The translations under genes were made by a program, and so were the position numbers. Under the pieces are notes generated by a model. The model ran no database searches. It saw only the letters and a program-made list of their open reading frames with translations, and had not been told where the DNA came from. From assembly GCA_937995735.1 (NCBI GenBank), contig CALKIZ010000081.1, positions 1-64,000 on the forward strand: a stretch of 64,000 nucleotides of DNA, written 5' to 3'. Positions 54,847 through 61,367 of this stretch are shown here, piece by piece (within the stretch, counting starts at the first letter, position 1; the number at the start of each line of letters is the position of its first letter). This DNA comes from an uncultured Neomegalonema sp. Lineage in GTDB: Bacteria; Pseudomonadota; Alphaproteobacteria; Rhodobacterales; Rhodobacteraceae.

Positions 54847-56009
54847 TTGTTGTCGGCGGCGGGCCTGCGGGTGCAACCGCTGCTATGGATCTTGCACGCG
54901 AAGGCAAAAGCGTTGCGATGCTTGATCGCGATGGGCGCATTAAACCTTGTGGCGGTGCTATCCCGCCGAGGCTGATCGAGGATTTCGATATTCCAGACGC
55001 TCAACTGGTTGCAAAGATTAATACCGCTCGGATGATCTCTCCGACGGCGCGGCATGTCGATATTCCGATTGAAAACGGTTTTGTCGGCATGGTGGACCGC
55101 GAGTATTTCGATGAATTCTTGCGTAAGCGGGCAGTCGTCTCTGGGGCAAAAAGATATAGCGGTACATTCGTCAGCATTGACCGCGACGATCAAGGGCCAA
55201 TCGTCACCTTTAAAGATAAGCAGACACAAAAAAACCGGACGCTTTATGCAAAGCTGGTGATTGGAGCCGATGGCGCACGTTCTGCTGTCGCCCGCTCGGA
55301 AGTACCCGGCGGAGACACCATTCCCTATGTCATGGCGTATCATGAAATCGTCGAAGCACCCGAAGGCGGCGATTATGATCCCGACCGCTGCGATGTTATC
55401 TATGACGGTTCAATCTCGCCCGATTTTTATGGCTGGGTTTTCCCGCACGGCAAACAAGCAAGCATCGGCATGGGAACCGGACATGAAAAAGAGGTCGACC
55501 TGAAAGAAGCAACACGGGCCTTACGCGAGTCCTCCGGCCTAACCGATTGCGTGACAATCCGACGTGAAGGAGCGCCCATTCCGCTGGAACCACTCAAACG
55601 GTGGGATAATGGCATCGACGTCGTTCTCGCAGGAGATGCCGCCGGGGTGGTCGCCCCGTCTTCAGGCGAAGGAATTTATTATGCAATGTTTGGTGGGCGT
55701 ATGGCCGCAGATGCGGTGCTGACTTGCCTTGATTCCGGCAAACCATCTGACCTCAAGCTGGCCCGTAAACGGTTTATGAAAGAGCATAAAACGGTTTTTA
55801 AAGTGCTCCGTATGATGCAGGACGCTTATTATAAATCCGATGATCGGCGCGAACGATTCGTTTCGCTTTGCCATGATGTCGACGTACAGCGGCTGACTTT
55901 CGAGGCTTACATGAACAAAAAACTGGTGAAGGCACGACCCATGGCGCATTTGAAAATCATGGCCAAGAATATCGGGCATTTAACGCGCCTGATCCGCGCG
56001 ACCTCATGA
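54831..56009 (+). CDS. bchP: Geranylgeranyl diphosphate/bacteriochlorophyll reductase
   Basis: BchP is a FAD-dependent reductase that saturates the geranylgeranyl tail to phytyl. It has 392 residues. The dinucleotide motif is VVVVGGGPAGATAAMDLA at the N-terminus, with KPCGGAIPPRLIEDFDI, LVIGADGARSAVAR and VVLAGDAAGVVAPSSGEGIYY following. Its last 4 bp overlap idi. Confidence 0.96.
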   Translation: MRYDVVVVGGGPAGATAAMDLAREGKSVAMLDRDGRIKPCGGAIPPRLIEDFDIPDAQLVAKINTARMISPTARHVDIPIENGFVGMVDREYFDEFLRKRAVVSGAKRYSGTFVSIDRDDQGPIVTFKDKQTQKNRTLYAKLVIGADGARSAVARSEVPGGDTIPYVMAYHEIVEAPEGGDYDPDRCDVIYDGSISPDFYGWVFPHGKQASIGMGTGHEKEVDLKEATRALRESSGLTDCVTIRREGAPIPLEPLKRWDNGIDVVLAGDAAGVVAPSSGEGIYYAMFGGRMAADAVLTCLDSGKPSDLKLARKRFMKEHKTVFKVLRMMQDAYYKSDDRRERFVSLCHDVDVQRLTFEAYMNKKLVKARPMAHLKIMAKNIGHLTRLIRATS

Positions 56010-56533
56010 GTGCGATGATCCCTGCTTGGGAAGACGGTGTTCTCAAGCCCGTTGAGAAACTGGACGTGCATAAACGCGGCCTACGCCATAAAGCCGTTTC
56101 GGTTTTCGTCATGCATGAAGGACGGCTTTTGATCCAACGCCGCGCGATGGAAAAATACCATACGCCGGGACTGTGGGCGAACACCTGCTGTACGCATCCA
56201 CATTGGGAAGAAGACGCGGATGTCTGTGCCACACGGCGGTTAACCGAGGAATTGGGCTTTACCGTCCCGCTGGAACACCGCGACCAAATTGAATACCGCG
56301 CCGATGTCTTCATGGGCCTGATCGAGCACGAAGTCGTGGATATTTTCGTTGCCAATCTTGAGAGCGCCCCTGTGGTAGCGCCCAATCCTGAAGAAGTCAT
56401 GGATACCGCATGGCTCACGCTGGAAGAACTGCACCAAAAAATTGCCGAACACCCGGAACGATTTACGCCGTGGGTTAAAATCTACATCGACAAACACAGC
56501 GAACAGATTTTCGGCGCGCATGAATTGGCGTGA
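56006..56533 (+). CDS. idi: Isopentenyl-diphosphate delta-isomerase, type I
   Basis: Idi interconverts isopentenyl and dimethylallyl diphosphate, supplying C20 precursors for the pigment tail and carotenoids. It is a Nudix-fold enzyme of 175 residues. The active-site cysteine lies in ANTCCTHPH, and the metal/acid part in CATRRLTEELGFTV. It is the last gene of the bchG operon and ends before a convergent peptidase gene. Confidence 0.96.
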   Translation: MSAMIPAWEDGVLKPVEKLDVHKRGLRHKAVSVFVMHEGRLLIQRRAMEKYHTPGLWANTCCTHPHWEEDADVCATRRLTEELGFTVPLEHRDQIEYRADVFMGLIEHEVVDIFVANLESAPVVAPNPEEVMDTAWLTLEELHQKIAEHPERFTPWVKIYIDKHSEQIFGAHELA

Positions 56534-56615
56534 TGGGCAGGTATTGATGCCCTTCATAGGGGTGTCAGGGCATATCAGAACGTCCTAAGCTCATCTCAAC
56601 CACTTGCAGAAAACC

Positions 56616-57785
56616 TCACTTCACGCACAGTTCCCGGGAGACATTTGACAAGGGTTCGCCGCCGCTTGGGGTGACGACGAATGTTTCTGTCGTCTCCAAT
56701 CCCCATTCTTCTGTCCAGATTGCGGGCATGAAGTGCAGGGTCATGTTTTCCTGTAAGGGTGTTGGATCACCGCGCCTGAGGCTCATGGTGCGTTCTCCCC
56801 AATCGGGGGGATAACTCAGACCGATTGGATACCCCGCGCGGCTGTCTTTTATGACTCCGTGTTTCGCGAGCACTCCGAAAAAGGCCTCCGCGACTTCGCC
56901 GCACGTCGTGCCGGGAGTCGCGGCGGCCAAGCCGGTTTCCAATCCTTCGAGCACCGCCTTTTCCGCCTCGAACATTGCCTGAGGCGGCTTTCCGAAAAAC
57001 AGCGACCGGCAAGCCGGTGCATGATAGCGGCGGACTACTCCTGAAATTTCAAAAAACGTCCCCTCACCCGCTTTCATGGGACGATCATCCCACGTGAGAT
57101 GTGCAGCGGCGGCCTCTTTGCCTGACGGGGCGAGCGGCACAATCGCCGGATAATCGCCGCCCGCCTCGGGTGTACCGCGCAACGCCGCATCGTAAATTTC
57201 GGCGATCAAATCACACTTTCGCATTCCCGGCTCTGCGGTTTCCCGAATGCGTTCGTGCATCTTTTCCGTAATCGCAGCGGCCTGACGCATCAATGCCAGT
57301 TCCGCCGGGCTTTTGACGGCGCGCTGCCAATTCACCAGCGCGGTGACATCAATGATTTTAGTTTGCGGTAGCTCTGCACGAAGGGTCTCAAGGCATTTCG
57401 CGGAAAAATAGTAATTATCCATCTCAACACCGATTGGACCGGCGGCCCAACCATGGTCTTTGAGTGCAGCGGCCAATGTCTCATACGGATGCTTCAGCGG
57501 ATTTTGCACGTAATCATCCGCGTAAGACAGGATCGACTTATCTTGAAGATATGTCGTCAACCTCGCCCCCACGGCATCCATAGGTCGCCCCCACCAAAGA
57601 GGTTCGGCATCCACCCCGATAATGACTGCTTGATGAACGTAGAACGACCAACCGTCATACCCCGTCAGCCAGTTCATATTGGACGGATCAGAGACAATCA
57701 GTGTCTCAATACCGGAACGCATCATCCCAGAACGAACCTTCGACAGCCGTTCAGCGTATTCTGTGTCTGTAAAAAGTAATTCCAT
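56616..57785 (-). CDS. doeA: Peptidase M24 family protein, probable ectoine hydrolase
   Basis: This pita-bread-fold M24 protein of 389 residues has the creatinase/aminopeptidase P-like two-domain layout. The N-terminal block VSDPSNMNWLTGYDGWSFYVHQ and the IGVEMDNYYFSAKCLETL block resemble DoeA, which opens the ectoine ring to N-acetyl-diaminobutyrate. The C-terminal part shows FFEISGVVRRYHAPACRSLF and GLSYPPDWGERTMSL. Partner genes (doeB, doeC, eutA-like) are not beside it, so the assignment to ectoine rests on similarity alone. Another M24 hydrolase role, for example creatinase-like, is possible. Confidence 0.78.
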   Translation of the reverse strand: MELLFTDTEYAERLSKVRSGMMRSGIETLIVSDPSNMNWLTGYDGWSFYVHQAVIIGVDAEPLWWGRPMDAVGARLTTYLQDKSILSYADDYVQNPLKHPYETLAAALKDHGWAAGPIGVEMDNYYFSAKCLETLRAELPQTKIIDVTALVNWQRAVKSPAELALMRQAAAITEKMHERIRETAEPGMRKCDLIAEIYDAALRGTPEAGGDYPAIVPLAPSGKEAAAAHLTWDDRPMKAGEGTFFEISGVVRRYHAPACRSLFFGKPPQAMFEAEKAVLEGLETGLAAATPGTTCGEVAEAFFGVLAKHGVIKDSRAGYPIGLSYPPDWGERTMSLRRGDPTPLQENMTLHFMPAIWTEEWGLETTETFVVTPSGGEPLSNVSRELCVK

Positions 57786-57939
57786 AAAGGAAAGCTGACA
57801 TGACCTAAAGCGGGCCGCAATGTTATTTGTCTATCAATCAAGTTGTATCGCGACGGTTCATTCAGACGAAATCTGCGCTCTGACGTTGCAAAGCAAGACA
57901 CTTGTGAATGACAAGGTAAACAAGCAATGCTCACTCACG

Positions 57940-57967
57940 TTGCATCTTGGGCCAAATTACATAATGA
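57940..57967 (+). promoter_or_regulatory. Possible promoter of the small RNA
   Basis: TTGCAT (57940-57945) and TAATGA (57962-57967) are spaced by 16 bp. Two similar dyads, CTTGT-gaatg-ACAAG at 57901-57915 and CTTGT-gtt-ACAAG at 57984-57996, flank it and could be operator halves. Confidence 0.35.
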
Positions 57968-57973
57968 TTTCAA

Positions 57974-58111
57974 TTTATTACAGCTTGTGTTACAAGTGTA
58001 TAGCAGACGCGAAATTAAGTTGAACCTTCGGCCTTAAACTTGCTGCAATAATTTCTGAGCGTATCTCTCATCACTACCCGTCCTTCACATTTGAGGGGCG
58101 GGTATTTTTTT
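57974..58111 (+). ncRNA. Candidate small RNA in the 57786-58307 gap
   Basis: This 522-bp gap has no supported protein gene, yet it holds a strong orphan terminator at 58075-58111. A possible promoter starts at 57940, giving a transcript of roughly 138 nt. Inside it, AAGTT...AACTT (58015-58041) encloses ACCTTCGGCCTT and could form a hairpin. I found no match to 6S, tmRNA or signal-recognition RNA. The 5' end is a guess. An alternative is a long leader or trailer of a gene that has decayed. Confidence 0.42.
58075..58111 (+). terminator. Orphan Rho-independent terminator
   Basis: TACCCGTCC pairs with GGGGCGGGTA across the loop TTCACATTTGA, followed by seven or more T. No plus-strand gene precedes it within 1.5 kb other than the convergent idi, so it needs an unannotated transcript. 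Confidence 0.8.
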
Positions 58112-58307
58112 GGCGCAGGATAATGTGTTGATCACAATGACGCTAAGAATTGAGCGATGATTGTTTGCACGTTTAACATAAACGCCCGATGCGAAAATCC
58201 TCCGGGTTTCTAATAAGGCATTGATTATTTAACCGCCGTCGAAACAAGATGTTTAGCATTCAGTTGTACAATCAAATACTAAGGGCCGGTGTGCGTCCTT
58301 ATTCCGG

Positions 58308-59294
58308 GTGAATAGGCGGCGCGAGTCCATTTTGTCGAATAATAGTTCAGCCTCCAACGATCGTGCACGGTCGTCTGTTTTGATGGCAATCGCCATTGGC
58401 GCAGGGCTGATTTTTCCCGCTTTAGCAGAAGCCTGTTTACCGTACATTTTCATCGCTTTATTTTTCGTCGTTGTTTTTTCGCTCAATACATTGGAAGAAA
58501 GTCCAGCAAAGATTCTCTCAAAAGTAGATGTGTTCACCTGGACGATCGTGTCCTGGCAGATGTTCATTGTTCCCGGCATAGTCACTGTAATCTGTGTGCT
58601 TGGTAACGCGCCCACACTCGTTACGATGATTTTACTGGCGAGCACGACGGCCGGATCCGTTTTTGCCAGCCCTGCCCTCGCCGAGATGGCAAATTTAAAT
58701 AAACGCCTGGCGATCAGAACGATGATTATTTCGACATTTCTGATGCCCGTGTCGCTTTTGTTATTCGGTACGTTAAACGCCGTATTGCCGCCTGATATGT
58801 CGTTTGAAACCTACGGGTATCACATTCTCACTTATCTGCTGATCCCGCTTGCGATCTCCTATTGCTTTTGGAAAATAAAACCCCGACTGCCGCAACGGGC
58901 CTCGGCTGGTCTGGTTCGGGGAATGGGATGGGGCTGTACTTTGGCACTCATGGTCTTTTGCACAGGGATCATGTCAAAAATTCATGCCGGCAGCATGGCT
59001 CAGTCTATAAATGTCTTTGCCTACTTTCCGTTAGCCATCACTATTTCGATGATAATGTACATCGCTACCGCAATCCTGTTCTACCAATTTGGCAAAGTTA
59101 ACGCGCAAACTGCGGGGATGCTCGTCGCCAATCGAAATGTCGCCCTCAGCTTTGGTCTATTGGCCGAGGTTTTTCCGGAAGAAGTGATGATCTTCGTGGC
59201 TGTCTCGCAGTTCCCGATTTTCCTGACACCCGTTGCCATTCGACTATACAAAGTCTTACAATCCGAACCGCAGCAAAATCCGGCAGCGCGTTAA
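58308..59294 (+). CDS. BASS-type (bile acid:sodium symporter-like) membrane protein
   Basis: This 328-residue protein has about ten membrane helices. It resembles the bile acid/sodium symporter fold: an early helix AIGAGLIFPALAEACLPY, a glycine/serine crossover LLASTTAGSVFASPALAEMA, and a late helix-break motif MLVANRNVALSFGLLAEV. The similarity is by pattern, so the substrate is unknown. Start candidates are GTG 58308 and TTG 58332. It is preceded by the small-RNA terminator and followed by mepA. Confidence 0.65.
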   Translation: MNRRRESILSNNSSASNDRARSSVLMAIAIGAGLIFPALAEACLPYIFIALFFVVVFSLNTLEESPAKILSKVDVFTWTIVSWQMFIVPGIVTVICVLGNAPTLVTMILLASTTAGSVFASPALAEMANLNKRLAIRTMIISTFLMPVSLLLFGTLNAVLPPDMSFETYGYHILTYLLIPLAISYCFWKIKPRLPQRASAGLVRGMGWGCTLALMVFCTGIMSKIHAGSMAQSINVFAYFPLAITISMIMYIATAILFYQFGKVNAQTAGMLVANRNVALSFGLLAEVFPEEVMIFVAVSQFPIFLTPVAIRLYKVLQSEPQQNPAAR

Positions 59295-59388
59295 ATAAAC
59301 GCTCTTCGGTTGTCTCAGCCTCCATCACGTAAAACTGCCTTTATCCTGCCCTCACAATCCGTATGCTCTGGCAAAAACGGAGCAGGTT

Positions 59389-60228
59389 ATGAAACGAGTA
59401 ATCTTCGCAGCGGTGATGGGAATTTGCGCCTTGCCCTTGCGCGCAGCCGAGCCGCCAGCCGCAAAAGAGTTGTTCAAGAACATCGAAACGCCTTCGCGTG
59501 CAAATCCGCAATCTCTTGGCGGATATGCGAAAGGGTGTTTGGCCGGGGGTGTGCGTCTGTTTGAGGATGGCCCGACTTGGTCAGCGATGCGGCTCTCGCG
59601 GGGACGTAATTGGGGGCATCCAGCGCTAGCTGAGTTTATCTCCCGCTTTTCCGAAGCATCGACGCGCGCCGGATACCAAGGCCTGTTGATCGGCGATATG
59701 GGACGTGCGCGCGGAGGACCGATGATCAGCGGACACCGCTCGCATCAGACCGGCCTCGATGTTGATGTATGGCTGCGCCCTTTAACAGAACGGCCCGGCG
59801 CTAACCAACGCGAAACATGGTCGTCTTATGATGTCGTCAAGGGACGCTCGACATTGGATCGGGCGCTTTGGGAAAAAAGCTCTTGGCGCGCGATTGGGTT
59901 GGCCGCTCAAGATCCTGCTGTTGCGCGGATATTCGTCAATCCAACGATTAAGCGTGAGCTTTGCAAGGCATCACCGGACGCGAAATGGCTGCGCAAAGTG
60001 CGGCCCTGGTGGGGGCATGACGCGCACTTCCATGTGCGTTTATCCTGCCCCGCCGGTGTGCCCGGATGCGTCGATCAGCCCGCGCCTCCTGCGGGTCATG
60101 GGTGCGGGAAAGAGCTGGCGTGGTGGTTCACGGATGAGCCTTATAAGCCAAGCGATAAGCCGCCGCGTAAAGACCTGACGATGGCTGACCTTCCAAACGC
60201 CTGCCAAGCGGTTTTAGACGCAGAATGA
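59389..60228 (+). CDS. mepA: Penicillin-insensitive murein endopeptidase MepA
   Basis: MepA is a periplasmic LAS-type zinc peptidase cutting D-Ala-meso-diaminopimelate cross-links in peptidoglycan. It has 279 residues and a signal peptide, MKRVIFAAVMGICALPLRAA. Zinc ligands lie in SGHRSHQTGLDVDVWLRP and in WWGHDAHFHVRLSCP. Cysteines near CPAGVPGC suggest disulfides. Its stop overlaps the start of the next gene by 4 bp. Confidence 0.95.
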   Translation: MKRVIFAAVMGICALPLRAAEPPAAKELFKNIETPSRANPQSLGGYAKGCLAGGVRLFEDGPTWSAMRLSRGRNWGHPALAEFISRFSEASTRAGYQGLLIGDMGRARGGPMISGHRSHQTGLDVDVWLRPLTERPGANQRETWSSYDVVKGRSTLDRALWEKSSWRAIGLAAQDPAVARIFVNPTIKRELCKASPDAKWLRKVRPWWGHDAHFHVRLSCPAGVPGCVDQPAPPAGHGCGKELAWWFTDEPYKPSDKPPRKDLTMADLPNACQAVLDAE

Positions 60229-61199
60229 TCCGTTTTTTCTCTGCGTTATGCATCGCAGTTCTGACGACCCAACCCGCTTTTGCGCAAGAGCGGTTTGAAA
60301 CAGGACAGAGTAGCACGCGGCCTGTGTTCTTTTCAGAGTCGGATTTTAAGAAAACGCGCATTGGCAAATTAGAGTTTTTGAGCGGGTTGGAATGGTCTTC
60401 GGATCGCGCTGATTTTGGCGGGTTTTCCGGTATGGTGCTCGGCGAGGATCAAGAGACAATGATCGCTCTGACCGATAAGGCACATTGGGTTCGCGCCACT
60501 CTGATTTTTAATCCGCAAGGTCATTTGGCCGCGATCAAAGGACTGGATGTTTGGCGCTTATACGGAGCGGATGGTGCATTCCTGCAGCGCCCTTTCACGG
60601 ACTCAGAAGCCATCACACGCGATGGCGACGATCTGCTGATTTCCTTCGAGCGCAAGCACCGCGTTTCTCGTTTCAAGGGGCTTAATGGACGCGAGCAAGC
60701 GGTGGCCGGATTGCCGGACTTTTCCGGTTTGAGCAACAATCGCGGATTGGAGTCCTTGCTCAAACTCCCCGATGGAAGACTGGTTATGATCGCGGAGGAA
60801 CCGCCTTCCGAGGCCGATGGAAATGATCACGTCGGCTGGGTTTTGGATGATGGAGCCATCAAGCGCTTTTCAATCCGGCGAGAGGGTTCTTACAGCCCGA
60901 CTGATATAACGCTCGGGCCTGATGGCGAGACTCTCTATTTGCTGGAGCGCCGCTTCTCTTGGATTGGGGGAGCCGGTATGCGGATAAGGCAGTTCCCTGT
61001 TGCCGCCCTTAATGCTGACGAGACGATCAAAGGAGAGGCGCTGATTGATGTCGGCTCAGGATACGCTGTCGACAATATGGAAGCCCTCGCCACGCGGCGC
61101 GGAGCCAATGGCGAGACTGAGTTACTCGTCCTGTCAGATGACAACTTCAGCAATTTACAGCGGACTTTGTTGCTCCATTTCAGAGTTTTAAGCGAGTAG
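60225..61199 (+). CDS. Secreted phytase-like (esterase-like) beta-propeller protein
   Basis: This 324-residue protein has a signal peptide, MIRFFSALCIAVLTTQPAFA, and a beta-propeller of the 'esterase-like activity of phytase' group. Seen: GKLEFLSGLEWSSDRADFGGFSGM, LISFERKHRVSRF, NRGLESLLKLPDGRLVMIAEE and YSPTDITLGPDGETLYLLERRF (in parts), ending YAVDNMEALATRR. True phytase activity is unproven for such proteins. It is coupled with mepA, so a role in the cell envelope is plausible. Confidence 0.82.
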   Translation: MIRFFSALCIAVLTTQPAFAQERFETGQSSTRPVFFSESDFKKTRIGKLEFLSGLEWSSDRADFGGFSGMVLGEDQETMIALTDKAHWVRATLIFNPQGHLAAIKGLDVWRLYGADGAFLQRPFTDSEAITRDGDDLLISFERKHRVSRFKGLNGREQAVAGLPDFSGLSNNRGLESLLKLPDGRLVMIAEEPPSEADGNDHVGWVLDDGAIKRFSIRREGSYSPTDITLGPDGETLYLLERRFSWIGGAGMRIRQFPVAALNADETIKGEALIDVGSGYAVDNMEALATRRGANGETELLVLSDDNFSNLQRTLLLHFRVLSE

Positions 61200-61220
61200 A
61201 AAACTGTCTTTGCAAAATAT

Positions 61221-61267
61221 TGAACGTCGTTCATTTTTTATTGAACATTGTTCAATATTCGTATACT
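61221..61267 (+). promoter_or_regulatory. Tandem TGAAC-N3-GTTCA operators with a -10 element
   Basis: TGAAC-GTC-GTTCA (61221-61233) and TGAAC-ATT-GTTCA (61242-61254) are perfect dyads with 21 bp between centres, two helical turns. A TATACT element (61262-61267) follows at once, so a bound regulator would cover the promoter. The dyads look like TetR-family operators. No regulator gene is in the window next to it. Confidence 0.6.
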
Positions 61268-61367
61268 CTCACCCAGAGCCGTTACCACGGTTGAGGTTTA
61301 GTTGAATCAGATTTCAACTTTTTCTTGAAACGCGGTAATGAAGGCAATCTCTTGAGGGGTAGCATTG

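Noticed and set aside
56534-56615. GGGCA...TGCCC hairpin between idi and the M24 gene as a terminator
   Set aside because: The stem is only five base pairs with no T-tract, too weak to list as a feature.
57899-58000. CTTGT/ACAAG dyads as PpsR boxes
   Set aside because: The spacings do not give TGT-N12-ACA. They are mentioned only as possible operators of the small RNA.
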